DNA of 42,578 nt from Jiangella ureilytica (GCF_004348545.1 NZ_SMKL01000053.1:1-42578); one strand, 5' to 3'; shown: positions 31,505 to 40,387, numbered from the stretch's first letter. Made by a program: numbers and translations. The notes: generated by a model not told the origin, from the sequence alone.

Positions 31505-32688
31505 CGCGGGTACGGGCGGCCCAACGGCCGGTCCGGGTTCAGGCGCACGCCGAACCCGGGCCGGTCCAGCTCCGACACCTTCAGCCGGCCGTTCACCGGC
31601 ACCGGCTCGTCGACCAGCAGCGGTGAGAACATCGGCACGACCTCGGTCCCCTCGGGGTGCATCATGAGGAACTCCGCGAACGGGCTGTGCTGGCGCGTCG
31701 CGACGAAGTGGTAGGAGTACACGCTCGACCCGTGCGGCACGACCATGGCGCCGTGCGACTCGGCCAGCGCCGAGATGCGCAGCAGCTCCGTCAGCCCGCC
31801 GCACCAGCCGACGTCGGGCTGGACGAGGTCGACCTTGCCGAGCTCGAGCAGCGCCCGGAAGCCGTACCGCGTCGACTCGTGCTCGCCGCTGCTCAGCAGC
31901 ATGCCGGCCGGCATCCGCTCGCGCAGCGTGGCGTGCGACCAGTAGTCGTCGGGCAGCAGCGGCTCCTCGAGCCAGCGCAGGCCGACGCCGTCGAGCGCGT
32001 GCGACAGCCGGACGGCGTGGTCGAGCGTCAGCGACATCCAGCAGTCGAGCATGAGCCAGAAGCCGGGGCCGACGGCCTCGCGGGCGGCGGCCAGGCGGGC
32101 GACGGTCTTGGCGATGCCCTCGTCGCCCTCGGCCGGGCCGTGCTGCAGCGGCAGCTTGCCGCCGATGAAGCCGAGCTTCCGGGCGACGTCGGGCCGCGGT
32201 CCGGTGGCGTAGAACGGGATCTCGTCGCGGACGGCGCCGCCGATCATCGCGTGCACGGGCAGGCCGCGCACCTTGCCGAGCAGGTCCCAGAGCGCGAGGT
32301 CGACGCCGCTGATCGCGTTGACCACCAGGCCCTTGCGGCCGTAGTAGAGCGTCGAAAGGTACATCTGGTCCCAGAGCCGCTCGAGGTCGGTGACCGGAGC
32401 GCCCTCGACCAGCCGGGCCAGGTGGTTCTCGATGATCCACGCGGCCGGCTCGCCGCCGGTGGTGGGCGCGAACCCGACGGTGCCGTCGGACGCCTCGACC
32501 TCGACGACGACGTTGCCGAGCAGGCTGAGCCCGAACGAGCGCCGGCTCTCGCGGTACTCCGGGTACTTCGCCATGGGGCTGGCGATGTGGTCGTCGATCC
32601 AGTGGCCGGCCGGCTGCGCGTGGTAGTCGGCGCCGCCGGTGGAGTCCGGCACGTACGCCCGCAGCGCGGTGATGGTCGGCGTCGTCAT
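31501..32688 (-). CDS. rhmD: L-rhamnonate dehydratase
   Basis: 395-aa enolase-superfamily enzyme that I recognise by long stretches typical of RhmD: KYPEYRESRRSFGL, VGFAPTTGGEPAAW, WDQMYLSTLYYGRKGLV, NAISGVDLALWDLLGKVRG, FIGGKLPLQHGPAEG, VQPDVGWCGGLTELL, VVPHGSSVYSYHFVATR. Metal ligands Asp215, Glu241 and Glu269 and the acid His319 are in place. The reaction is L-rhamnonate to 2-keto-3-deoxy-L-rhamnonate; the family also accepts L-mannonate and L-lyxonate. ATG at 32688 overlaps the lactonase-type gene stop by 4 bp. It is last in the operon BNR protein-lactonase-rhmD, which lacks the IclR-type operator and lies behind an AraC-family gene. Confidence 0.93.
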   Translation of the reverse strand: MTTPTITALRAYVPDSTGGADYHAQPAGHWIDDHIASPMAKYPEYRESRRSFGLSLLGNVVVEVEASDGTVGFAPTTGGEPAAWIIENHLARLVEGAPVTDLERLWDQMYLSTLYYGRKGLVVNAISGVDLALWDLLGKVRGLPVHAMIGGAVRDEIPFYATGPRPDVARKLGFIGGKLPLQHGPAEGDEGIAKTVARLAAAREAVGPGFWLMLDCWMSLTLDHAVRLSHALDGVGLRWLEEPLLPDDYWSHATLRERMPAGMLLSSGEHESTRYGFRALLELGKVDLVQPDVGWCGGLTELLRISALAESHGAMVVPHGSSVYSYHFVATRQHSPFAEFLMMHPEGTEVVPMFSPLLVDEPVPVNGRLKVSELDRPGFGVRLNPDRPLGRPYPR

Positions 32689-33605
32689 GCGGCGGCCCCC
32701 TTCGGGCGGACGTCATCGATGCGGTACACGCGCCGGGCGGTCCCCGCGAACAACGCCGCGCGCTCGCCGGTGGAGAAGTCGGCTGTGATCGTATCGAACG
32801 CCTCGTACAGCTCCGCGAAGGACGAGTAGAGGGAGTCGACGGGGAAGTTGCTGGCGAACATCGCGCGGTCGACGCCGAACGCCTCGATCACCTCGAGTAC
32901 CAGCGGACGGAGCGAGCCGACGCTCCACCTGTGGTCGGTCATGCCGAGCCCGGAGATCTTGACCGACGTGTTCGGCTGCTCGGCCAGCAGGTCCAGGCCC
33001 TTGCGCCAGGACCGCAGCGCGTCGAGATCGCGGCCCAGCGGCATGCCGGCGTGGTCGAGGATCACGGCCGTGTCCGGATGCGCGGCCGCCAGCCGGGCGC
33101 CGTCGGCCAGCTGGTCCGGATAGACCTGCAGGTCGAACGAGAACCCGTGCCGGGCGAGCCGGGCGAAGCCGCGCCGCCAGGCCGGGTCGTCGACGAGGTC
33201 GGGGCGGTCGGTGTAGGTGAGTGTCGGGTCCGGGTGCCAGTTGAGGTTGTGCCGCACGCCGCGGACGTTCGGCAGCTCGGCCAGCGCCGCGAGCCGGTCC
33301 GCGACACCGTCGTCGTGCAGCGCGGCGCCGGCGACGATCGCTTGCGGGAAGCCCGACTCGTCGGCCAGCCCCTGCACCCAGCGTGCCTCGGCGACGGGGT
33401 CGGCGGCACCCGCGTCGACGTGCACCGACGCGACCAGCCGCAGCGGCGCGGCGTCGGCCAGGTAGTCGGCCAGCAGGTAGTCGCGGCGGATCGCGGTGTC
33501 GTCGCCGTGCACCTGCAGCCGCCCGGCCGCCTCCTGCAGCCACGGGTACGGCTGCGAGAGGTCCCACAGGTGGTGATGGGCGTCGACGACGTCGAGGTCG
33601 AGCAC
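32685..33605 (-). CDS. COG3618-type amidohydrolase, probable L-rhamnono- or L-fucono-lactonase
   Basis: 306-aa metal-dependent TIM-barrel hydrolase. N-terminal VVDAHHHLWD with HxH (His10, His12), PYPWLQE, VASVHVDAGAADPVAEARW, NVRGVRHNLNW, VILDHAGMP, VKISGLGM, and MFASNFPVD with the late Asp. These are the blocks of the predicted TIM-barrel lactonase family used in the oxidative L-rhamnose and L-fucose pathways. GTG at 33605 has AAGGAGA upstream. It directly precedes rhmD with a 4-bp overlap, so hydrolysis of the sugar lactone to the aldonate used by RhmD is the natural reading. Confidence 0.88.
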   Translation of the reverse strand: MLDLDVVDAHHHLWDLSQPYPWLQEAAGRLQVHGDDTAIRRDYLLADYLADAAPLRLVASVHVDAGAADPVAEARWVQGLADESGFPQAIVAGAALHDDGVADRLAALAELPNVRGVRHNLNWHPDPTLTYTDRPDLVDDPAWRRGFARLARHGFSFDLQVYPDQLADGARLAAAHPDTAVILDHAGMPLGRDLDALRSWRKGLDLLAEQPNTSVKISGLGMTDHRWSVGSLRPLVLEVIEAFGVDRAMFASNFPVDSLYSSFAELYEAFDTITADFSTGERAALFAGTARRVYRIDDVRPKGAAA

Positions 33606-33627
33606 GCGGTCTCCTTCGGTACGGGGG

Positions 33628-35874
33628 TCAGCTGCCGCTGATGCGGACGTCGTCGAGGAACCAGGTGGTGCTGGTGACGCCGGTGCCGGCGGATGTGAAC
33701 GACATGCCGGCGAGGGCGGTGGCCGCCTGGTAGGTCGTCGTCGTGGTGAAGGACTGGCCGCCGATCGTGACGGTGGCGCTGTCGAGCGTCGCATCGACGG
33801 TGACGCTGCGCCAGGTGTGCGGGTGGATCGGCTCGTCCAGCGTGCCGACCGGCAGCCAGCGTGAGCCGTTCCACGCCTGCAGCGTGGGCCTGGCCGGGGT
33901 GCCGGTGCTGCCCGGCGCCGGGTACGCCCCCGGCGTGAGCAGGAAGTGCCAGCGCACGGTGCGGCTGTCGCCGGAGCGGCCGGCGACGTCGAAGACGAAC
34001 TGGCCGCGGTAGTTCCACTCGGAGCTGCCCAGCTCGAACGTCGCCACCTGACGGTTCCGGTCCGGCGCCGGCCGGGTGATCTTCGCGACCTGGTCGGTGT
34101 AGTTGTCGAACAGCCGCAGCGACCGCCGGCTCTCGAACCCGCCGAGGTCGACGTCGGTGGTCGTGGCGTTGAGCGCGTCGGTCCAGCCGCGCGGGATCCC
34201 GAACACCGGGTCGTTCTCGAACGTGTCGAGGTCGGCGGCGTACAGCTCCAGCTCGGTGACCGGCGTGTCGGTGCCGGCGACGCCGGTGACGCGCACGAAT
34301 CGCGCCCGCTGCGGCTCGATGTCGCTGTAGCGCAGCGCGTGGTCGCGGGTCCCGGTGGTCCGCACGACCGGCGGGCTCCACCGCCGGCCGTCCTCGGACA
34401 GCTGGATGCTCGCGCTGTATGGCCGGTCGTGGCCGAGCATGAGGCCGATGCGGTCCAGCAGGTACGCGCGGTCCAGCTCGATGACGAGCGACGGCGGCCC
34501 GGCGTCGGCGCGCAGCACCGCGGCGGCGTGCCGCTCGGAGCTGCCGTCGACGGCGCCCTCGAGCCGGGTCTCCGGGAAGACGGGGTCCGCCGGGGCGACG
34601 TCGCCGCTGATGGTCGCGCTGCCGGTGCGCAGCTTCGTCGCGACGTCGATCTTCCCGGCGCCGGGTGTGACGGCGTCGACGTAGGCACCCCAGATGCTGT
34701 ACTGCTCGTTGTACGGCTTGCAGAGGTTGTTGCTGTGGCAGCGGTCGTAGTAGACGATCGAGCGGTTCGCCTCCACGGTCGTCAGGCCGGTGTTGCCGCT
34801 CGAGCCCATGTCGCGGGCCGGCCCGCTGGTGGCGGGCGCGTTGCCGAACACGAACTCGTGCTGCGTCCACTCGCTGCCCGTGCCGTCGGTGCTGACCAGC
34901 AGGTTGTTGTCGGGGCGGCCGTAGCTGAGCAGCAGCATGCCGTTCGGCTGCAGCGTGAGCACCGGGCTGATGCTGCCGACAGGGCCGTCCGGCCCGGTGA
35001 CGACCTCCGGCGCGGACCAGGTGCGGCCGTCGTCGTCGGAGAAGGCCTGGCGCAGGTGGTAGGGCTGCGGGGTGTCCGGCCGCATGACGGCGATGAGCCG
35101 GCCGTCGGTCGTGTACGACAGGCCGACCTCGTTGGTGCCGAGGTCGGTGGTCGGTTCGACGATGGTCGAGCGCAGCGTCCACGTCGCACCGAGGTCGTCG
35201 GTCTGCAGGATCAGGCTGGCGTTGCGGGTGTCGCTCGCGTACTCGGTGTAGGCCGGGACGATCACCGTCCCGTCGGAGAGCAGGATCGGCCCGCGCCAGA
35301 CCCGCAGGAACCCCATCGGCTCGGGCGCCGCGTAGTCGCCCTGGGTGAGCGTCCACGTCTCGCCCTGGTCGGTGGAGCGCCAGGTCCGGATCTTCACGTG
35401 GGTGGAGTCGACCCAGTCCGGGATGAACTCGACCGACAGGAACGACCCATCGTCGAGCCGGACCAGGTTCAGCGCCGTCCACGGCGTCTGCTCCGAGGTG
35501 AGGAACCGCTGGCCGGCGTCGTCGGAGGTCGCGGTGTAGAACACCGACGCGGCCGTCGAGACGTCCGGCTGGGCGCCGAAGCTCAGGAAGATCCGCTTGG
35601 TGGTCTCGCCGTCGACGACGGTGTCATAGCCGAACGGCTGCGGGACGGCGGCGATGTGGCCCGGCGCGTAGCCGACCATCCCCCAGGTCGGGCCGAGCGC
35701 GCTGACGGGCTCGGCCGGGCTCGCGCCGTTCCCACTGGGGACGACGGCGGCAGCCTGCGCGCCGCCGGGCGCGGGTTCCGGACTCGGCTCGGGATGGGCG
35801 ACGACCGAGGCGGCGACATACACCGCGATTGCAGTGGACACGTACGGCAGCAGTTTCCGCGGCGTCGTCGGCAT
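33628..35874 (-). CDS. Exported sialidase-fold (BNR) protein with F5/8C-like and C-terminal jelly-roll domains (paralog)
   Basis: 748 aa. Hydrophobic N-terminus (LLPYVSTAIAVYVAASVVA), then a propeller with STDQGETW, TDDLGATW and SDDDGRTW Asp-boxes. A discoidin-like region follows (ETRLEGAVDGSSERHAAAVL, ASIQLSEDGRRWSPPVV, RARFVRVTGVAGTDTPVTELELYA), then a C-terminal jelly roll ending TWFLDDVRISGS. The same domain order as the gene at 26854 shows duplication. ATG at 35874 lacks an obvious ribosome-binding site. It is first in the lactonase-rhmD operon, so the sugar it releases may be L-rhamnose or a related deoxy sugar. That specificity is inferred from position only. Confidence 0.82.
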   Translation of the reverse strand: MPTTPRKLLPYVSTAIAVYVAASVVAHPEPSPEPAPGGAQAAAVVPSGNGASPAEPVSALGPTWGMVGYAPGHIAAVPQPFGYDTVVDGETTKRIFLSFGAQPDVSTAASVFYTATSDDAGQRFLTSEQTPWTALNLVRLDDGSFLSVEFIPDWVDSTHVKIRTWRSTDQGETWTLTQGDYAAPEPMGFLRVWRGPILLSDGTVIVPAYTEYASDTRNASLILQTDDLGATWTLRSTIVEPTTDLGTNEVGLSYTTDGRLIAVMRPDTPQPYHLRQAFSDDDGRTWSAPEVVTGPDGPVGSISPVLTLQPNGMLLLSYGRPDNNLLVSTDGTGSEWTQHEFVFGNAPATSGPARDMGSSGNTGLTTVEANRSIVYYDRCHSNNLCKPYNEQYSIWGAYVDAVTPGAGKIDVATKLRTGSATISGDVAPADPVFPETRLEGAVDGSSERHAAAVLRADAGPPSLVIELDRAYLLDRIGLMLGHDRPYSASIQLSEDGRRWSPPVVRTTGTRDHALRYSDIEPQRARFVRVTGVAGTDTPVTELELYAADLDTFENDPVFGIPRGWTDALNATTTDVDLGGFESRRSLRLFDNYTDQVAKITRPAPDRNRQVATFELGSSEWNYRGQFVFDVAGRSGDSRTVRWHFLLTPGAYPAPGSTGTPARPTLQAWNGSRWLPVGTLDEPIHPHTWRSVTVDATLDSATVTIGGQSFTTTTTYQAATALAGMSFTSAGTGVTSTTWFLDDVRISGS

Positions 35875-35951
35875 GGACGTCAGCACAGCGCAGCGCGGTC
35901 GCGGGCTCAATACACAGCGCACCGAAGGCGTTGCACGGGGCGCGGACGGCG

Positions 35952-36788
35952 CTACGGCGAGGGCAGCCGGCCGCGGCGGCGGATCTCGCCGGGCGTGGCG
36001 CCCAGGGCCGCCTTGACGTGGCGGCTCAAGTGGCTGGCGGAGTGGTAGCCGCAGCGCTCGGCGACGGAGGCCAGCGTGAGGTCCGAGGTCTGCAGCAGCG
36101 AGACCGCGTGCCGCAGCCGGATGTCGAGCAGCCGGCTCTGCGGCGACGTGCCGAGCTCGGCGGCGAAGTGCGCCCGCAGCGTCGATCCGGAGACGCCGAC
36201 CTCGCGGGCCAGCGCGTCGATGGCCACGTGCTCCGCGTACCGCTCCTCCATGAGCTGCTCGACGGCGTTGACGACGACGCGCGCGGCGGAGTCGTGCCGG
36301 CGGGCGAGATCGCGGCGCAGCAGGATGTCGACCTGCCGCACCAGGGCGTCGACCATCGCGCGGGCGTGCTCGTCGGGATCGGACTTCTCGCGCACCAGCG
36401 CCGCGAACACCGCGCCCAGCCGCTGCCGGCCGTCGTCGGTGGTGAGCCGCGGCCAGGGCTGGTCGGGACGGGCGTTGACCAGCACGAAGTAGTTCGAGTA
36501 CGCCGTGTGGGCGAGCTCGGCGTGGTCGGCGTGCGGTGGGACGACGAGCACCGACCCGGCGGCCACGGGATAGGATACGCCGTCGACCAGTGCATCGATG
36601 GAGCCGGACCGGTAGTAGGCCAGCTTCCACACCGCGTACCGGTGCGCAGCGGCATGGCGCAGCCTGGGAGCGGCGTACGCGCCGGCCGACACGAACATCG
36701 GGCGCGGCGGGCTCGGCCACTGCCGCGCGGCGGCCTCGGCCCTGCTCAGCGCCGAGCCCGGGAACTGCTCCACCGGTGGACTGGTCAT
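35952..36788 (-). CDS. AraC-family transcriptional regulator
   Basis: 278 aa. A cupin-like sensor domain (about 30-115: HRYAVWKLAYYRSGSIDALVDG, PVAAGSVLVVPPHADH) is followed by two helix-turn-helix units at about 185-265 (IDALAREVGVSGSTLRAHFAAELG and LTLASVAERCGYHSASHLSRHVKAALG, with the conserved 'GY.s.shfsr.fk...G.tP' signature). It lies 77 bp upstream of the rhmD operon on the same strand and divergent from the PhyH gene. No palindrome of the IclR type is found near it. A rhamnose- or aldonate-responsive activator of the rhmD operon is a reasonable guess. The short intergenic region 35875-35951 has only a weak promoter-like TATTGA. Confidence 0.9.
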   Translation of the reverse strand: MTSPPVEQFPGSALSRAEAAARQWPSPPRPMFVSAGAYAAPRLRHAAAHRYAVWKLAYYRSGSIDALVDGVSYPVAAGSVLVVPPHADHAELAHTAYSNYFVLVNARPDQPWPRLTTDDGRQRLGAVFAALVREKSDPDEHARAMVDALVRQVDILLRRDLARRHDSAARVVVNAVEQLMEERYAEHVAIDALAREVGVSGSTLRAHFAAELGTSPQSRLLDIRLRHAVSLLQTSDLTLASVAERCGYHSASHLSRHVKAALGATPGEIRRRGRLPSP

Positions 36789-36986
36789 GGTGCCGCTGGA
36801 TGCTACCGGCCTCGGGCCGGTTTCGGAACGGCCTGCCCGTCACGACCGGGCCCGAGCGGGAAGCGAGCTGCCGCCGTCGTCGATCCGTGCAAGCTCCCGG
36901 ACGGCCGCTGCATTGCCGCCGGACCCGGCCTCGGGATGCCATGGAGGCGCCACGACCGACCCGACGGACCGACAGGAGCCGCCGTC

Positions 36987-37760
36987 ATGACCTCGACCAC
37001 CGACACCAGCCTGGAGACCGCGCTGTCCGACCTGGGCGCGACGACGGACGCCCTCACGGACGAGCAGCGGGCCGGCCTCGACGTCGACGGGTTCCTCGTG
37101 CTGCCCGGTCTGTTCGCCGGCGAGCGGCTCGAAGCGCTGCGCACGCGGACCGACGAACTGCGCCGGTTCGAGGGTTCGGCCGCCGGGCACGAGATCGGCG
37201 GGCAGGCCGGCGCCGCCATCCTGGCCGACCTGGTCAACAAGGGCGAGGTGTTCGAGTCGGTCTTCACCGAGCCCGCCGTCCTGGCCGCCGCGCACCACGT
37301 GGTCGGGAACGTGCGGGTGAACTCACTGAACTTCCGCGCCGCCCTGCCCGGCCAGGGCCACCAGCACCTGCACTCCGACTGGGGCAGGCCCGTCGACGAG
37401 GGCGATTACCACCTCTGCAACTCGATGTGGCTGCTCGACGACTTCACCCCGGACAACGGCGCGACGCGGGTGGTGCCCGGCTCGCACCGCTGGGGCCGCG
37501 TCCCCGCCGACGACCTCGCCGACCCGACGGCGGCGCACCCGGACGAGCGGCTGCTGCTCGGCGAGGCGGGGACGGTCGTGATCTTCAACGCGCACCTGTG
37601 GCACGGCGGCACGCTCAACCGCACCGGCGTCCCCCGGCGCGGGCTGACCATGTCCTACTGCCGCCGCGACGAGCCGCAGCAGCTCGACCAGGCCGCCTAC
37701 GTCCGCAAGTCCGTCTACGACCGCCTCTCCCCCGCCGCCAGGGTGGTCCTGGACGTGTGA
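36987..37760 (+). CDS. Phytanoyl-CoA dioxygenase (PhyH)-family Fe(II)/2-oxoglutarate oxygenase
   Basis: 257 aa. N-terminal DVDGFLVLPGLF, iron ligands HSD (His129, Asp131) in HQHLHSDWGRP and distal His206 in NAHLWHGG, a 2-oxoglutarate-contacting Arg near 217-218, and VVPGSHRWGR. These residues support an active oxygenase. ATG at 36987 has AGGAG upstream. PhyH members hydroxylate many small molecules and can also achieve O- or N-dealkylation. The divergent AraC-family gene suggests shared control. The 198-bp gap between them shows no clear operator. Confidence 0.88.
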   Translation: MTSTTDTSLETALSDLGATTDALTDEQRAGLDVDGFLVLPGLFAGERLEALRTRTDELRRFEGSAAGHEIGGQAGAAILADLVNKGEVFESVFTEPAVLAAAHHVVGNVRVNSLNFRAALPGQGHQHLHSDWGRPVDEGDYHLCNSMWLLDDFTPDNGATRVVPGSHRWGRVPADDLADPTAAHPDERLLLGEAGTVVIFNAHLWHGGTLNRTGVPRRGLTMSYCRRDEPQQLDQAAYVRKSVYDRLSPAARVVLDV

Positions 37761-37787
37761 CGGCCGCGCGCGGGAGGATGCGGCCCC

Positions 37788-38225
37788 ATGACCTCCTGGC
37801 GCGACGCCGCCTCCGCCGAGGCGCAGCACGAGCTCGACTCGCTGCTCACCGCCGTCCTCCCCTTCGCCCGGCAGCAGCTCGACGCGCACGGCGAGTTCTT
37901 CCCGTACGGCATGGTCGTCGCCCACGACCGGGAGGGCCGGCTGGTCAGCGCATGGGACGGCGACGAGCCGCCGGCGCCGTCGGAGCTGCTCCAGCTGCTC
38001 TACATCGGCGTGCAGCAGCAGGCCGGCGACCTGCTGGCCGCGGCGTTCGTCGCCAATGTCGCCGCCGACGGTGCCGACGCGATCCGGGTCGAGCTGGAGC
38101 ACCGCGAGGGTACGGCGATCTCCGTCCTGCTCCCGTACGTCAAGGCGCGCCGGAGCCGTGGCGGCATCCGGTACGGCGAGCTGTCCGCCGCGCCGGGCGA
38201 GCGCCGGATCTGGCCGCAGCTCTAG
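37788..38225 (+). CDS. Small protein of unknown function
   Basis: 145 aa, not recognised. It has no signal peptide or membrane segment. The amphipathic N-terminus (EAQHELDSLLTAVLPFARQQLDAHGEFFPYGMVVA) and mixed alpha/beta pattern suggest a compact cytoplasmic domain, possibly a small housekeeping or immunity-like fold; nothing firmer can be said. GGGAGG lies 10 bp before the ATG. It follows the PhyH gene by 27 bp and may be cotranscribed. Its stop lies within a CTAG, 10 bp from the convergent SDR stop. Confidence 0.7.
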   Translation: MTSWRDAASAEAQHELDSLLTAVLPFARQQLDAHGEFFPYGMVVAHDREGRLVSAWDGDEPPAPSELLQLLYIGVQQQAGDLLAAAFVANVAADGADAIRVELEHREGTAISVLLPYVKARRSRGGIRYGELSAAPGERRIWPQL

Positions 38226-38235
38226 ACCGGTCCTG

Positions 38236-38967
38236 TCAGCCGAAGGAGGCCGTCCAGCCGCCGTCGACGGCGATCGACTGGCCGCTGACGTACGCGGCGT
38301 CCGGCGAGAGCAGGAACGCGACCACCGCGGCGATCTCCGGCGCCTCGCCGATGCGGCGCAACGGCGGGCCGGCGGCCAGGCCGCGCTCGGTCGCCACGGG
38401 ATCGGCGGAGCCCTCGATGTGCGCCTGCAGGCTCGGCGTGCGCACCCCGCCGGGAGCGACGGCGTTGGCGCGGATGCCGGCCGGCCCGTGGCTGACGGCG
38501 ACACTGCGGGTGAGCGCGTCGACGCCGCCCTTGGTGAACTCGTAGGCGGCGTGGTGGGGGTGGCTGGCGCGGCCGTGGATCGAGCCGACGTTGACGATCG
38601 CGCCCGGTCCGCCCTGCGCGATGAACGCCTCGACGGCCGCCGCGCAGCCCCACAGGTAGCCGAGCCCGTTGATCTCCACGACGTCGCGGACGAGGTCCGG
38701 GTCGAGCGCGTCCAGCGGCGTGAGCCGAGTGATGCCGGCGTTGTTGACCCAGCCGCCGAGCGGCGCCAGCTCGCGCGCCCGGCGGGCCGCCTCGGTGTGG
38801 GTCGCGCGGGCCGCGGTGTCGCCGGTGACGACGACGGCGCAGGGTCCGGTGTCGATCGACGGGTCGCGCTCGACGCCGACGACGAGCCAGCCGTCGGCGG
38901 CCAGCCGCTCGGCGACGGCACGGCCGATCCCTCGTCCCGACCCGGTGACGACGACGCTGGTGCTCAT
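38236..38967 (-). CDS. Short-chain dehydrogenase/reductase (SDR)
   Basis: 243-aa classical SDR. Cofactor motif TGSGRGIG (8-15), NNAG (75-78), and the catalytic Ser129, Tyr142, Lys146 (YEFTK). C-terminal YVSGQSIAVDGGW is the usual ending. In oxidative deoxysugar pathways SDRs act as sugar 1-dehydrogenase or 2-keto-3-deoxy-acid 4-dehydrogenase. Either role would complete the route formed by lactonase, RhmD and FAH hydrolase in this window. ATG at 38967 overlaps the ceramidase-like gene stop by 4 bp. Confidence 0.9.
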   Translation of the reverse strand: MSTSVVVTGSGRGIGRAVAERLAADGWLVVGVERDPSIDTGPCAVVVTGDTAARATHTEAARRARELAPLGGWVNNAGITRLTPLDALDPDLVRDVVEINGLGYLWGCAAAVEAFIAQGGPGAIVNVGSIHGRASHPHHAAYEFTKGGVDALTRSVAVSHGPAGIRANAVAPGGVRTPSLQAHIEGSADPVATERGLAAGPPLRRIGEAPEIAAVVAFLLSPDAAYVSGQSIAVDGGWTASFG

Positions 38968-40379
38968 GGGCGCGGCTCCTCCGTCGGTTCCTCCGTCAGC
39001 TCGTCCAGCATGGCGCCGGCGTGCGTCGTGAGCAGCTCCAGCGCGCCGGCCGCCAGCGGGGTCTGCCAGGACTGGTAGGCGCCGCGGTCGTACGCGTCCG
39101 CCGTCGGCAGGTACACGAACCCCGGCCCGTTGGTGAGGTTGAGGACGAGCACGGGGCGGCCGGGGAACCGCGCCCGCAGGTCGCGCTGCAGCCGCGAGTA
39201 CGCCTCGCCCGGGTGGGCCACCAGCAGCGCGTCGCCGAGCCGCCAGGCCCAGACGGGGTGTGCGACCGTGGCGCCGCCGTCCAGATAGCCCTCGCGCAGG
39301 TGGCGGGCCCGCCGCAGCCGCTCGTCGCGGCTGCGCGGGTCGATGCCGGCCCACTCGCGCTCGAGCTCGGCCCACGTGGGCAGCGGCCGCACCGGCAGCT
39401 CGGCGTCCGACGAACGGGCGGCGAGCACCGGCGAGGGCGCCGACGGCCGCGGCTGCCAGACGGCGAGCGGCGCCCCGGACTCCACCACCTCTGTCAGCGT
39501 CAGCGCCGTCCCGGCCGGCGGCAGCCCGGCCAGCGCGCTCAGCACCGCGTGCCCGAGCGCGGCGCCGTGCCGGTCGGCGACGGCGACGTCCCCGGTGTAC
39601 TGCTCGGCCGGGGCCAGCTCGCCGGAGGCGCCCTGCAGGAACAGGCACGGCGCGTCCGTCGCGGCCTCGACCGTCTCGCGCATGGCTCCCACGTAGTCGG
39701 GCGAGACGAGCCGGTTCTGCCAAGCCAGCGTGGTCGGGTGGCAGGCGTAGTTGACGACGGTGCCGAGCACGCGGCCGTCGCGGGCCGCCGTCAGCCGCCC
39801 GGCGAGCACGGTGTCGTCGGCGGCCGCCGCGGGGTTGGCGCCGACGACCGCCCGCCCGGCGAGGTCGAGCTCGCGGTCGGCCGCGAGGGCGCAGCGGCCG
39901 GTCGCCCAGTCCAGGACCGCGGGCTCCAGCGCCGCGACGGCCTCGCGCCCGGCGTCGACGGCTGCGGCGGCCAGCCGGTCCAGGTACGCGGGCACCAGCG
40001 CACCGCCGTCGAGGCCGGTGTCGTCGGCGCAGAGCACCGGGCCCGCGTGCGTGTGCGACAGCGCGACCAGGAGCCGGTCCTCCGGGAGTCCGAGCCCGCC
40101 GAGCACGGCCGTCCGCATCCGTCGCTCGTCCGCGACCCGCCGCCACCAGGTGCCGTCGACCGCGATCAGCACCAGCGGCGCGGCCGCCTCGTCCTGCGAG
40201 GCCAGCGCGAGCGCCGTCAGGGTCAGCGGCCGGTGGACGCCGTCCGCGACGTCGGTGACGGCCGGGCCCCAGTTGCGGGTGCGGATGCCCGGCGGCGGGG
40301 TGACGTCGCGCCGGGCCACGCCCGCCAGGCCGGCGAACGCCGCGGCCGGCAGCCGCGATCCGATCCCGGCCTGCGCCAT
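38964..40379 (-). CDS. Neutral/alkaline ceramidase-like hydrolase
   Basis: 471 aa. Family features are AGVARRDVTPPPG near the N-terminus, LSHTHAGP with probable Zn ligands His109 and His111, and VVNYACHPTTL with a further His. Known neutral ceramidases are secreted and longer. Here no convincing signal peptide is seen and the C-terminal domain is short. Many such proteins of unknown role occur in carbohydrate loci, so an amidase or esterase acting on a sugar derivative is possible. It is first in an operon with the SDR; the promoter predicts a very short or no leader. Confidence 0.75.
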   Translation of the reverse strand: MAQAGIGSRLPAAAFAGLAGVARRDVTPPPGIRTRNWGPAVTDVADGVHRPLTLTALALASQDEAAAPLVLIAVDGTWWRRVADERRMRTAVLGGLGLPEDRLLVALSHTHAGPVLCADDTGLDGGALVPAYLDRLAAAAVDAGREAVAALEPAVLDWATGRCALAADRELDLAGRAVVGANPAAAADDTVLAGRLTAARDGRVLGTVVNYACHPTTLAWQNRLVSPDYVGAMRETVEAATDAPCLFLQGASGELAPAEQYTGDVAVADRHGAALGHAVLSALAGLPPAGTALTLTEVVESGAPLAVWQPRPSAPSPVLAARSSDAELPVRPLPTWAELEREWAGIDPRSRDERLRRARHLREGYLDGGATVAHPVWAWRLGDALLVAHPGEAYSRLQRDLRARFPGRPVLVLNLTNGPGFVYLPTADAYDRGAYQSWQTPLAAGALELLTTHAGAMLDELTEEPTEEPRP

Positions 40380-40387
40380 GGGGCAGA

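Noticed and set aside
15058-35874. Sialic acid utilisation cluster (sialidases plus a NanA-like lyase)
   Set aside because: No NanK, NanE, NagA or NagB-like genes are present, and rhmD, lactonase and FAH genes point to aldonate chemistry instead.
36789-36986. IclR-type operator between the AraC-family and PhyH genes (GATGCCATGGAGG)
   Set aside because: Half-sites are in the wrong arrangement and spacing, so it does not fit the consensus.
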